Position numbers and translations under genes: made by a program. DNA of 64,000 bases from Actinopolyspora biskrensis. Its GTDB lineage: Bacteria > Actinomycetota > Actinomycetes > Mycobacteriales > Pseudonocardiaceae. A model generated the notes under the pieces. The model made no database searches, was not told the origin of the DNA, and saw only the letters and a list, made by a program, of their open reading frames with translations. Of the stretch, positions 56,115 to 64,000 are shown in pieces (the first letter of the stretch is position 1; the number at the start of each line of letters is the position of its first letter). Where the stretch lies: NCBI RefSeq assembly GCF_013408175.1, contig NZ_JACBYW010000002.1:434001-498000 (forward strand), written 5' to 3'.

Positions 56115-56891
56115 TCAGTCCAGCGGGGGAAAGTACGGCTCGCCCCGGTGCCGTGCGCCACGTGCGGGTTCCGTGCGACCGCTTCCACGTAGCGCAGCCA
56201 TCATGCGGTTGTGGGCCTCCGAGGCCACGATTTCCGTACCCGCCTCCAGCCCACTGTAGACCTGTTGCTTGATCGTCGCCATCGCCGCGGGCGAGCGTTC
56301 CCGCGCCAGTGTTCTGGCGTAGTCCATGGTCCGGGCCAGCATCTCTTCCCCGGAGAAGACCCGGTCGACCAGTCCCAGCGCATGGGCCTGCATCCCGGTC
56401 ATCTTCCGTGCGGCCAGCAGGAGGTCCATCGCCCGGCCGAGCCCCACCAGTCTCGGCAGCAGCCAAGCTATCCCGTGCTCGGCCACCAGCTCCGCCCGGC
56501 TGAACGCCGTGGTGAGGCTCGCCCCGGGGGTGGTGAAACGTATGTCGGTGAACAGCGCGGCCGCCAGCCCCGCACCTGAAGCGGTCCCGTTGATCGCCGA
56601 GATCACGGGCTTGCGCAGTCGCATGCTCAATGCCAACCTGTGCCGCGCGTCCTGCCCGGGGAGAAGCCCGTCGGGCTGCAGTGCCGTGATGTCCGAGCCC
56701 GCGCAGAAACCGTTCCCCGCGCCGGTCAGCACCACGACCCGGACAGCTGGGTCCCGATCGGCGTTCTCGAGCAGTTCGCAGTAGCGATGCCGCATCGTCG
56801 GCGTCCACGCGTTGAGCCGAGCGGGACGGTTCAACGTCAACAGCAGTACCGTGTCGTGGTGCTCGGCCAGGATCTCGTCGGCATCCGACAT
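56115..56891 (-). CDS. Enoyl-CoA hydratase/isomerase family protein
   Basis: A 258-residue crotonase-fold protein. LTLNRPARLNAW, then LTGAGNGFCAGSDI and INGTASGAGLAAALFTDIRF form the CoA oxyanion region. AELVAEHGIAWLLPRLVG has a Glu at a usual catalytic place. It lies downstream of the carnitine genes on the same strand, 163 bases after the thioesterase stop, and may belong to the operon. A role in carnitine breakdown is not established for this family in that pathway, so the fit is loose. Confidence 0.82.
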   Translation of the reverse strand: MSDADEILAEHHDTVLLLTLNRPARLNAWTPTMRHRYCELLENADRDPAVRVVVLTGAGNGFCAGSDITALQPDGLLPGQDARHRLALSMRLRKPVISAINGTASGAGLAAALFTDIRFTTPGASLTTAFSRAELVAEHGIAWLLPRLVGLGRAMDLLLAARKMTGMQAHALGLVDRVFSGEEMLARTMDYARTLARERSPAAMATIKQQVYSGLEAGTEIVASEAHNRMMAALRGSGRTEPARGARHRGEPYFPPLD

Positions 56892-57054
56892 GCGATCACC
56901 TCCGCCGGGACTGGTCGAAACCTACCCAGCAATGGGATGAATCACAAGTCCGTTACCTCCGGTCGGGTGAGCGGAACGGGCAGAAGACCGCACCGGTTTC
57001 ACACGTCGTGCGACCGTCCCGCCGGTACGGCCGTGTTCGTCTGCCGAACACTGT

Positions 57055-57489
57055 TCAGCCGACCGAGCGACCGGCGTACTCGGGGAGGGGCTCGACGAGT
57101 TCGGCAGCCCGCCGGGCCACGTGCTCCGGAAGCTGCGTCGCCCGGCCCGATGCGCCGTCCACGTGAACGGCGAGGACCTCCTCGGTGGCGACGAGCCGGC
57201 CGTCCACGCTCATCTCGTGGCAGATGCGCAGCTTCTTTCCCGCCGCTGCGACGACTCTGCTCGTGACCTCCAGCTCACCGTCCGGACCGACCTCGTGCAG
57301 GTAGCGCACGTGGGCTTCGACGGTGTACACCGAACACCCCGTGGTGCTCCGGTACCGCGCGTCGACACCGATCTCGTCCAGAACCGCGTCGGTGGCGAAG
57401 CCGAACACCAACACGTAGTAGCCCTCGCTGAGGTGCCCGTTGTAGTCGATCCACTCGGGGCGGACCCGGTACTGGGAGTGCAGGCTCAT
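57055..57489 (-). CDS. Hot-dog thioesterase, probable betainyl-CoA thioesterase
   Basis: A 144-residue 4-hydroxybenzoyl-CoA thioesterase-type protein. RPEWIDYNGHLSEGYY contains the family D-x-N-G-H motif. Its start overlaps the stop of the carnitine dehydrogenase (ATGA), so the two are coupled. Thioesterases at this place in bacterial carnitine clusters hydrolyse betainyl-CoA to glycine betaine. The fold is clear from sequence; the substrate is inferred from context. Confidence 0.82.
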   Translation of the reverse strand: MSLHSQYRVRPEWIDYNGHLSEGYYVLVFGFATDAVLDEIGVDARYRSTTGCSVYTVEAHVRYLHEVGPDGELEVTSRVVAAAGKKLRICHEMSVDGRLVATEEVLAVHVDGASGRATQLPEHVARRAAELVEPLPEYAGRSVG

Positions 57490-58448
57490 TCCGTTCCCTT
57501 CCGGGCCTCGCCCACGGCGCGGAGCACGGAGATGATCGCGCGGTCCCGGTCACCGACCAGTTCGGTGATGCTGCGCCCGGCTGCCTCCTCCTCGCATCCC
57601 CGGACCATCGCGTCCCGGAGCTCCCCGGTGAGCTCGGGAGCGTCGAGCCTGGTCCACGGCGACTTCAGGGAAGGACCGAACTGATCCAGCATGTGTGCCA
57701 TGCCGCCCTCGCCGCCGGCCAGGTGGAAGGTCATGCACGGTCCGAAAAGCGGCCAGCGCAGGCCGGGCCCCTCGGTGATGGCCGTGTCGATCTGTTCGAC
57801 GGTGGCTTCGCCGTTGTCGACCATGTGCAGCGCCTCGCGCCAGAGCGCCTCCTGCAGCCTGTTGGCGACGAACCCGGGGACCTCGCGGTCCATGGTTATC
57901 ACCGATTTGCCGGTGATCTCGAAGAACTCCGCGGCCCAGCGAGTCGCCCAGGCGGCGGTGGAGGTACCGCCGACCACCTCGACCAGCGGAATCAGGTAGG
58001 GAGGGTTGAACGGGTGCCCGACCACGAGCCTGCTCGGATCCGCGCAGTCGCGTTGCATGTCGGTCATCTCGTAACCGGACGTGGAGGAGGAGATCACCAC
58101 ACCGGCGGGGGTGGCCGCATCGATCCGGGCCAGCAGGTCGCGTTTGACTTCCAGCTGCTCCGGGGCGCTCTCCTGAACGAACTGCGCGTTCGCGACCGCC
58201 TGTTCGAGGGTCGGTGCGACGGTGAGGTTCTCCCGCGCCGCTTCGTCGGACAAACCGAGTTCCCGCAGAGCCGGCCACGCCGCGTCGACGAGCCGTTCGA
58301 GGCGGGACTCCGCGTCCGCGGCCGGGTCCCAGGCCGTGACCCGGTACCCCCGCGCCAGGAAGTGCGCGACCCAGCCGCCGCCGATCACCCCGGCCCCGAT
58401 GCAGGCTATTCTGCTTACCTCGTTCGGAGCTGTCCGTTGCTCGTTCAA
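57486..58448 (-). CDS. lcdH: L-carnitine 3-dehydrogenase
   Basis: A 320-residue enzyme of the 3-hydroxyacyl-CoA dehydrogenase family. IACIGAGVIGGGWVAHFLARG binds NAD. SSTSGYEMTDMQ, then VGHPFNPPYLIPLVEVVGG and the C-terminal helical domain (FMTFHLAGGEGGM-like region near residue 240) match L-carnitine dehydrogenases, which oxidise carnitine to 3-dehydrocarnitine. The neighbours, a BKACE enzyme and a hot-dog thioesterase, are the next two steps, which makes carnitine much more likely than an acyl-CoA substrate. Confidence 0.88.
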   Translation of the reverse strand: MNEQRTAPNEVSRIACIGAGVIGGGWVAHFLARGYRVTAWDPAADAESRLERLVDAAWPALRELGLSDEAARENLTVAPTLEQAVANAQFVQESAPEQLEVKRDLLARIDAATPAGVVISSSTSGYEMTDMQRDCADPSRLVVGHPFNPPYLIPLVEVVGGTSTAAWATRWAAEFFEITGKSVITMDREVPGFVANRLQEALWREALHMVDNGEATVEQIDTAITEGPGLRWPLFGPCMTFHLAGGEGGMAHMLDQFGPSLKSPWTRLDAPELTGELRDAMVRGCEEEAAGRSITELVGDRDRAIISVLRAVGEARKGTE

Positions 58449-58498
58449 GTAGTGCCTCCGGTCGACGTGTTGTTCGGAAGTGCGGGTCGGTGCCGCGG

Positions 58499-59380
58499 TC
58501 AGTTCCGCAGCCCGAGCTTGTGCCTGGCCCGCGCGGGCGAGGCCACGGTTCCGCCCATGCTTTCCAGGATCGTCACGGCGCGTTCCACCAGCTGGGCGTT
58601 GCTGGCCTTGACGCCCTTGCGCAGGTAGAGGTTGTCCTCGAGTCCCACCCGCACGTGTCCGTCGAGCACCGCGGACTGCGCGACCCAGGGCAGCTGGTCA
58701 CGCCCGATCGCGAAACTGGCCCAGTTCGACCCCTCCGGAAGCATGTTGACCATCGCCTGCAGCACGCCGGGATCGGCCGGGGCTCCGTAGGGGATCCCCA
58801 TGCAGAACTGGAAGAGGGCCGGCTTGTCGATGACGCCCTCGGAGATGAGCCTGCTCGCCAGCCACAGCTGTCCGGTGTCGAACACCTCGAGCTCGGGTTT
58901 CACCCCGAGCTCCTGGATGCGCCGGGCACCGGCCCGCAGCATGTCCGGGGTGCTGATGTAGAGCTGGCTGCCGTCGCCGAAGTTGAGGGATCCGCAGTCC
59001 ATCGTGCAGATGTCCGGCAGCAGGCTCTCCACGTGCGGCAGGCGGTCGAGACCGTTGACGAGGTCGGTTCCGTCGACCGGTTTGAGCGGGTCCTCCTGGT
59101 CGATGAACAGGTCTCCGCCCATGCCCGCCGTCAGGTTGATGACCACATCCGTCCCCGTCTCGCGGATCCGGCGCACCACCTCGGAATAGAGCTTGGTGTC
59201 CCGGGAGGGTTCGCCCGTCTCGGGGTCGCGGACGTGGATGTGGACCACGGCGGCGCCCGCGTTCGCCGCTTCCACCGCGGACTGGGCGATCTGCTCCGGG
59301 GTCACCGGTACGTGCTCGCTCTTGCGGGGGGTGTCGGCCGCACCGGTGAGCGCGGCAGTGATTATGATCTCGTCCTGCAT
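58499..59380 (-). CDS. BKACE-family enzyme, probable dehydrocarnitine cleavage enzyme
   Basis: A 293-residue beta-keto acid cleavage enzyme. It begins [37 protein letters not shown] gives the metal-binding H-x-H and Arg, and [10 protein letters not shown] and FCMGIPYG follow. BKACE enzymes condense a beta-keto acid with acetyl-CoA; with 3-dehydrocarnitine they give betainyl-CoA and acetoacetate. Substrate is inferred from the carnitine dehydrogenase 50 bases downstream. The gene is first in the run and lies 99 bases after the regulator on the same strand. Confidence 0.88.
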   Translation of the reverse strand: MQDEIIITAALTGAADTPRKSEHVPVTPEQIAQSAVEAANAGAAVVHIHVRDPETGEPSRDTKLYSEVVRRIRETGTDVVINLTAGMGGDLFIDQEDPLKPVDGTDLVNGLDRLPHVESLLPDICTMDCGSLNFGDGSQLYISTPDMLRAGARRIQELGVKPELEVFDTGQLWLASRLISEGVIDKPALFQFCMGIPYGAPADPGVLQAMVNMLPEGSNWASFAIGRDQLPWVAQSAVLDGHVRVGLEDNLYLRKGVKASNAQLVERAVTILESMGGTVASPARARHKLGLRN

Positions 59381-59417
59381 TTCTCGTGACCTTTCTCGTA
59401 CAGCGCAGCACTCACCG

Positions 59418-59437
59418 GGTCGCGTCAGTACGCGACC
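59418..59437. promoter_or_regulatory. Inverted repeat upstream of the BKACE gene
   Basis: GGTCGCGT-cagt-ACGCGACC is a perfect 8-bp inverted repeat, about 40 bases upstream of the BKACE start. It may be an operator or a weak terminator hairpin after the regulator gene. It is unlike the TTGCGAT palindrome found near the BCCT gene. Confidence 0.35.
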
Positions 59438-59479
59438 GGGAGCCGGAAAAATGTTCTGTAAAACTGTTCTGCCCGGATG

Positions 59480-60340
59480 TCAGGAACGCACGATTTCTCT
59501 GTCCACGAAGTCCTGCAGAACCTTGTGCATCCCGTCGACGGTGCGGCCGGGCCTGTCGGTGATGACCTGGATTCCCAGGCCGTCGATGAGCGCTGTCAGG
59601 GTCATCGTCAGTTCCTCGGGGTCGGTTTCGACGAAGACTCCCTGGTGCTGTCCCTCCCGGATGGTACGAGCGATCGTGTCGTGCCAGCGCTTGTAGGAAT
59701 CGCTGTGCAGAACGCGCAATTCCGGACGCAGCGTGCTCTCGTTCCAGACCTGCATCCAGACCGACCATTCCAGGCGCAGAATCCCCGGTGTGGGAAGTTG
59801 CAGTTCCACCAGGCGCAACAGTCGCTGGTACGCGTCGGTTATGGCGTGCAACTCGGCGACCTGCCGGTCGAAGGCCAACCGCACCGAGTAGCGCAGCGTC
59901 TCGGTCAACAGGTCGTCCCTGCCGGGGAAGTAGTAGTGGATCGTGGCGGCGCTCGTGCCGCAGACACGAGCGACATCGGACACCCGGACCGAGTGGTACC
60001 CGCGCTCGGCGATCAGCTGCCACGCGGCGTCGAGAATCTGCTGATAGCGTCCCGCCTCGCCGGAGATCCCCGCTCCGGACTCCACGCGCGCACTGCGCTT
60101 GGGAGCGGCGGCCACCGTCTCGATCTCGTCGCTGCCGTTGATCAACCAGTTGACCGTGACGTTGCCGGTTTCGGCGATGCGGGTGAGCTCGCTCGGTGTG
60201 AACCTCCTGGTTCCGGACAGCGACTTGGACAGCTTGGTCGCGTCCAGGCCGATCTGTTCGGCGAAGGCTCGTTGACTGAGCGGGCTCTCGCGCAACACCG
60301 CGCGGACCCGATCACGAAGCTCGTCCGTGGACCCTTGCAC
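59480..60340 (-). CDS. Dual-HTH regulator (XRE domain plus TetR domain)
   Basis: A regulator of about 286 residues with two DNA-binding domains. Residues about 10-65 are XRE-like (QRAFAEQIGLDATKLSKSL, then LTRIAETGNVTVNWLI). Residues about 95-145 are a TetR helix-turn-helix (VRVSDVARVCGTSAATIHYYF), followed by a BetI-type ligand domain ending near residue 280. The GTG at 60340 is one start; the frame also opens with a TTG at 60358. It lies between the carnitine genes and the divergent BCCT transporter and probably senses carnitine, betaine or a CoA ester and represses both sides. Confidence 0.85.
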   Translation of the reverse strand: MQGSTDELRDRVRAVLRESPLSQRAFAEQIGLDATKLSKSLSGTRRFTPSELTRIAETGNVTVNWLINGSDEIETVAAAPKRSARVESGAGISGEAGRYQQILDAAWQLIAERGYHSVRVSDVARVCGTSAATIHYYFPGRDDLLTETLRYSVRLAFDRQVAELHAITDAYQRLLRLVELQLPTPGILRLEWSVWMQVWNESTLRPELRVLHSDSYKRWHDTIARTIREGQHQGVFVETDPEELTMTLTALIDGLGIQVITDRPGRTVDGMHKVLQDFVDREIVRS

Positions 60341-60362
60341 GAGTGAGAACCCTACCAATGCG

Positions 60363-60379
60363 ATTGCGATTATCGCAAT
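60363..60379. promoter_or_regulatory. 17-bp perfect palindrome, probable operator
   Basis: ATTGCGAT-t-ATCGCAAT is a perfect inverted repeat just upstream of the dual-HTH regulator start. Further half sites lie close by: TGCGAT at 60359-60364, TTGCGAT at 60393-60399 and ATCGCAA at 60533-60539. The cluster in the regulator-transporter gap is the expected place for the operator of this regulator. Confidence 0.7.
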
Positions 60380-60629
60380 ACCGGGGGAAGCGTTGCGATG
60401 CTGATCTTGTTTTTGTCCGTGTTTACAAGTGGACAGTATGGGTTTGACCAGCTGTTATTTAGGTGGCACTTGACTTGTTTCGGCTGTTGCGTCCAAGGTA
60501 GTGCTTCGTTGAATGACTGGCACGTCAGTTGAATCGCAACGGTTTTCGTCGGTGGTTTCGCCGTGACGTCCCGCGAGGCGCCCCGACGGAGAGGCTCGAA
60601 CCGCCCGTTGCCGAGCCCGGCGGATCCCC

Positions 60630-62384
60630 GTGGGCGAGGAGACCCGTCCGCGGAACGCGCCGGGTTCCGCACGTGCCACCACGGCGGCCGGTGCGCCGCT
60701 CCAGTGCCGGCCGCACGACTTTGGAGGTGCTTTCGTCATCGCTGCCACAACCGGAACGGTTCGGGTGGACAGACAGGTCTTCTGGTCGGCTCTGCTGCTC
60801 ATCGGGGTTATCTGCGTCCCCGTGATGCTGGCTCCCGAGCGCGGTCAACAAGCCCTCGACGCGGTGCTCGGCCTGCTGACCGGCAAATTCGGGTGGCTGT
60901 ACCTATGGTTCGCCGCTGCCGTGTTCGGATTCCTGGTCTGGTTGGCCTGCAGCAAGTACGGCCGAGTCAGGTTCGGTGCGGAGAAGGACCGGCCGGAGTT
61001 CTCCACGCTGAGCTGGATGGCGATGATATTCACCGCCTCGATCGGAGGCGGGATCATGTACTGGGGCGTCATCGAATGGGCCTACTACTACAACGACCCC
61101 CCGATGCAGATGGCTCCGGGGAGTGTCGAGGCCGCGCACTGGGCGGCGACCTACCCCATGTTCCACTGGGGTTTCACCGCCTGGGGACTGTTCTGCCTGC
61201 CCGCGCTCGCGCTGGCCTACGTCTACCACGTGCGCAAGCAGCGCACCCTCAGGCTCAGCGATGCGTGCCGGGGAGTGCTCGGCGACCGGGCGGACGGTTG
61301 GCTGGGTCGGCTGATCGACGTGCTGTTCATATTCGGCCTCGTCGGAGCGGCCGGGACCTCCCTGGGGCTCGAGGTGCCCGTGGTCTCGGAGGGGATGGCC
61401 CGGATCACGCCCCTGGAGCAGGGAAGCGTGCTCGACGTCACGGTGATCGCCGTGTGGACCCTGCTGTTCGGGGCCAGCGTCTTCTTCGGTCTGCAGAAGG
61501 GGCTGCGCAGGCTCGCCGACGTGAACATCTGGCTGGCCTTCGGTCTCGGGGCCTTCATCCTCGTGCTGGGGCCGACCGTGTTCATGATCGACACTTTCAC
61601 GAACAGCATCGGACTGCTCTTCCAGAACTTCGTGAAGATGAGCTTCTACACCGACCCGGTCGGAGGCTCCGGCTTCGAGGAGGACTGGACCGTTTTCTAC
61701 TGGGGGTGGTGGATCTCCTACGCCCCGTTCGTCGGACTGTTCGTGGCGCGCATCTCGAAGGGCAGAACCATCCGGGGCATGATCTCCGGAATGTGCCTAG
61801 CGGGAAGCGCGGGATGCTGGGTGTCGTTCGCCCTGCTGGGCAACACGGCCATGTTCTACCAGGTCTCGGACGTGCTCCCGGTCGCGGACATCGTCAGCTC
61901 GCAGGGTGACACCGCAGGGATCATGGCCGCGTTGTCCCAGCTGCCACTGGGCGGACTGGTCGTGGCCGTGTTCGTGCTGCTGGTGGTGCTCTTCCTGGCC
62001 ACGACGCTGGACTCCTCCGCCTACACCATGGCCGCCGTCTCCTCCAGGGAATTGCCGAGGGGAACCGAGCCGGCACGCTGGCACCGAGTGTTCTGGGCCG
62101 TGGTGCTGGCCGGAGTGTCGATCGTGCTGATGTACGTGGGCGGGCTCGAGGCGCTGCAGACCCTGTCGATCATCACCGCTTTCCCGCTCATCTTCGTGCT
62201 GGCGCTCGTGCTCGAGTCGCTGCGGCGCTGGTTGGTCGCCGACCGACGGCAGCGGAACCGGTCCGACGAAGCGGAGACGGACACGGGCACGGACGCGGAC
62301 ACCGCAACAGCGGACTCCACGGCAGCGGAGGGAACCGAGTCCGCGGAGCCACCGAGCGTGAGCGCGCTCCGGAACGGCGCGTAG
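60630..62384 (+). CDS. BCCT-family betaine/carnitine/choline transporter
   Basis: A membrane protein of about 584 residues with 12 predicted spans, importing a quaternary amine with sodium or protons. GGGIMYWGVIEWAYYY is the substrate region near span 4 and WGWWISYAPFVGLFVARISK the family signature near span 8. An acidic Thr-Asp-Ala tail ends the protein. The 5' end is uncertain: the GTG at 60630 has no ribosome site, while GGAGG at 60723-60727 stands seven bases before an in-frame GTC (60735). An in-frame GTG follows at 60765. With the carnitine genes opposite, carnitine or betaine uptake is the likely role. Confidence 0.87.
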   Translation: MGEETRPRNAPGSARATTAAGAPLQCRPHDFGGAFVIAATTGTVRVDRQVFWSALLLIGVICVPVMLAPERGQQALDAVLGLLTGKFGWLYLWFAAAVFGFLVWLACSKYGRVRFGAEKDRPEFSTLSWMAMIFTASIGGGIMYWGVIEWAYYYNDPPMQMAPGSVEAAHWAATYPMFHWGFTAWGLFCLPALALAYVYHVRKQRTLRLSDACRGVLGDRADGWLGRLIDVLFIFGLVGAAGTSLGLEVPVVSEGMARITPLEQGSVLDVTVIAVWTLLFGASVFFGLQKGLRRLADVNIWLAFGLGAFILVLGPTVFMIDTFTNSIGLLFQNFVKMSFYTDPVGGSGFEEDWTVFYWGWWISYAPFVGLFVARISKGRTIRGMISGMCLAGSAGCWVSFALLGNTAMFYQVSDVLPVADIVSSQGDTAGIMAALSQLPLGGLVVAVFVLLVVLFLATTLDSSAYTMAAVSSRELPRGTEPARWHRVFWAVVLAGVSIVLMYVGGLEALQTLSIITAFPLIFVLALVLESLRRWLVADRRQRNRSDEAETDTGTDADTATADSTAAEGTESAEPPSVSALRNGA

Positions 62385-62576
62385 GCGCCGTCACACGGCG
62401 TCGTGCGCAGCGCGGGGGCACGACATCCCGTTCAGCGCAGCGAGGTCCTTCCCGCGGCTCCCGCTTCCAGGCGGGCGGAATCGGACAGTCCGGACCCGCG
62501 AACGACCCGACGGGCGGGGCCCGTTGCTCCGTGATGAGGTGGAACGGCCAGTCGATGTCCACTGATGGGGTGAGTA

Positions 62577-64000
62577 GTGAGTCGAGCTGAGACCGGACCG
62601 TCCTCGACGGAGGGGGAGGAGGAGGGCCACGCCCACCGCTGGCGCATTCTCGCGTTGTGCCTGCTGGCCGGGTTCATGACCTTGCTGGACGTCAGCATCG
62701 TCAACGTCGCTCTGCCCTCCATCCAACAGGGTCTCGGAGCTCCGCACACCGCACTGTCCTGGGTGGTGTCCGGATATGCCCTGACGTTCGGGCTGGTGCT
62801 GGTCCCCATGGGCAAGCTCGGCGACGTCCACGGTCGAGGCAGGATGTTCTTGATCGCGCTGGCCGCGTTCACCGCGGCCAGCGCCCTGGCCGGGATGGCG
62901 GTCAGTCCGCTGTGGCTCGTGATCGCCCGCCTGCTGCAGGGCGCCGCGGGAGGGATGCTCAATCCGCAGGTGATCGGACTCATCCAACAGCAGTTCCACG
63001 GCCGGGAGCGCGGAACGGCGTTCGGGATGTTCGGCGCGGTCGTGGGGTTGTCGACCGCCGTCGGCCCCCTGCTGGGGGGTTTGATCATCGAACTCGCCGG
63101 TGCGCAGCACGGTTGGCGGTGGGTGTTCTTCGTCAATCTGCCCATCGGTTTGGCCGCACTCGCGATGGCCTTCCGGATCATGCCCCGGGCGACCGGTTCT
63201 CGGGAGCTGCGCGGTGCCGACATACCCGGGGTGCTGCTGCTGGGAACCGGGGTGGTCTGTCTGCTGCTGCCCCTGGTCGACCGAGAGGGGGTCGGGGAGT
63301 GGAGCTGGCTGCTGTGGAGCGCAGCCCCGGTCCTGCTGCTGCTCTTCGTCGTGTGGGAGCACCGCTACACCAGGAAGGACGGCTCCCCGCTGATCGACCT
63401 GAGGTTGTTCCGGATCAGCAGCTTCACGTTCGGCTCGACCCTCGGGATGCTGTACTTCGCGGGCTTCACCGGCATTTTCTTCGTGCTGGCCGTGTACTTC
63501 CAGCGCGGATTGGAGTACTCCGCGCTGCAGGCAGGACTCGCCCTGACCCCGTTCGCGGTGGGATCGGCGCTTTCCTCGGCCCTCAGCGGGCGGGTCGTAC
63601 ACAAACTGGGGCGGAGCGTGGTGCTGCTCGGGTTGAGCGGGGCACTGCTCGGCCTGTTGGCCACGGAGCTGCTGTTGGCCCGTGATCCCGGGCGCTCCGC
63701 CGGGTTGATCACGGCGTTGCCGCTGCTGGTCGCCGGTGTGGGCAGCGGTATGGTCATCTCGCCGAACCAGACCGTTACTCTCAGTCAGGTGGAGGTGTCC
63801 CGCGGAGGGACCGCGGCGGGAGTGCAGCAGACCGGGCAGCGGATCGGTACCGCCATCGGTACCGCCACGGCTTCCGGGCTGTTCTTCGCGCAGTTGCCCG
63901 GCGACTACGATGCGGCGATCTCCCACGGCCTGGTGGCCTCGGTCTCCTTCGTCGGGGCCGCGCTGGCGGTCGGTGTGGTCGAGCTGGTACTGGGACCGCG
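62577..64000 (+). CDS. DHA2-family MFS exporter (3' end beyond the window)
   Basis: A frame open from the GTG at 62577 to the right edge (474 codons seen). LCLLAGFMTLLDVSIVNVAL is the first span with the DHA2 signature. MGKLGDVHGRGRMFL is motif A, and FGAVVGLSTAVGPLLGGLI carries motif C. About 13 of 14 spans are visible. GGGGTGAG lies just before the start. Another exporter of the same family lies at 5596-7017 in the element, but the two differ clearly. Substrate unknown; it may have no link to the carnitine genes. Confidence 0.87.
   Translation, partial: MSRAETGPSSTEGEEEGHAHRWRILALCLLAGFMTLLDVSIVNVALPSIQQGLGAPHTALSWVVSGYALTFGLVLVPMGKLGDVHGRGRMFLIALAAFTAASALAGMAVSPLWLVIARLLQGAAGGMLNPQVIGLIQQQFHGRERGTAFGMFGAVVGLSTAVGPLLGGLIIELAGAQHGWRWVFFVNLPIGLAALAMAFRIMPRATGSRELRGADIPGVLLLGTGVVCLLLPLVDREGVGEWSWLLWSAAPVLLLLFVVWEHRYTRKDGSPLIDLRLFRISSFTFGSTLGMLYFAGFTGIFFVLAVYFQRGLEYSALQAGLALTPFAVGSALSSALSGRVVHKLGRSVVLLGLSGALLGLLATELLLARDPGRSAGLITALPLLVAGVGSGMVISPNQTVTLSQVEVSRGGTAAGVQQTGQRIGTAIGTATASGLFFAQLPGDYDAAISHGLVASVSFVGAALAVGVVELVLGP

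Overview
The window comes from a GC-rich actinomycete with many GTG and TTG starts and dense genes joined by ATGA overlaps. The best clue to its identity is a 565-residue glycine/sarcosine/dimethylglycine N-methyltransferase at 34.8 kb. A fused enzyme of this kind and length is known from the halophile Actinopolyspora halophila. With a BCCT transporter and a carnitine-to-betaine gene set in the same window, this points to a halophilic actinomycete of the Actinopolyspora type. That assignment is inference from recalled families, not a database search.

0-10.4 kb: a PucR-type regulator and a cupin protein; a decayed XRE/DUF5753 regulator with an intact DUF397 partner; the remnant of an element integrated in a tRNA-Pro gene (3.45-7.59 kb), flanked by a 74-bp direct repeat. 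The element's tyrosine integrase survives as two fragments, and between them sit an XRE regulator and a divergent 14-TM drug exporter. A DUF5313 protein, a class III aminotransferase and a methyltransferase follow. 10.4-16.8 kb: a GT39-type membrane glycosyltransferase, a TetR regulator and the two-subunit 2-oxoacid:ferredoxin oxidoreductase korAB.

16.8-31 kb: an exopolysaccharide locus. It holds a NodB deacetylase, a UDP-N-acetylhexosamine 6-dehydrogenase, an ATP-grasp ligase, an FAD oxidoreductase, an initiating sugar transferase, two GT4 enzymes, an NAD epimerase, a GH18-like protein, a processive GT2 synthase and two orphan NarL-type response regulators. No Wzx or Wzy is visible. An epoxide hydrolase-like protein and an acyl-CoA synthetase close this part.

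34-45 kb: the betaine methylation operon. The glycine methyltransferase fusion is followed by metK, adenosine kinase, metH, ahcY and metF, so the enzyme that consumes SAM lies with the whole activated-methyl cycle: SAM synthesis, SAH hydrolysis, adenosine removal, homocysteine remethylation and methyl-THF supply. Two perfect 15-bp-stem hairpins lie between genes of the operon.

45-56 kb: a Tat-exported PhoX/DUF839 protein, a fused E1 alpha-beta 2-oxoacid dehydrogenase, a LysR regulator, an ALDH7-like aldehyde dehydrogenase, a YtcJ-type amidohydrolase coupled to a two-domain YezG-like protein, and an NAD-dependent epimerase.

56-64 kb: a carnitine-to-betaine cluster. It has an enoyl-CoA hydratase, a betainyl-CoA thioesterase-like protein, L-carnitine dehydrogenase and a BKACE-family dehydrocarnitine cleavage enzyme. 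A regulator with both an XRE and a TetR helix-turn-helix and a divergent BCCT transporter complete it, with a 17-bp perfect palindrome between these two. A second DHA2 exporter runs off the end. De novo betaine synthesis and betaine from imported carnitine therefore lie about 12 kb apart.
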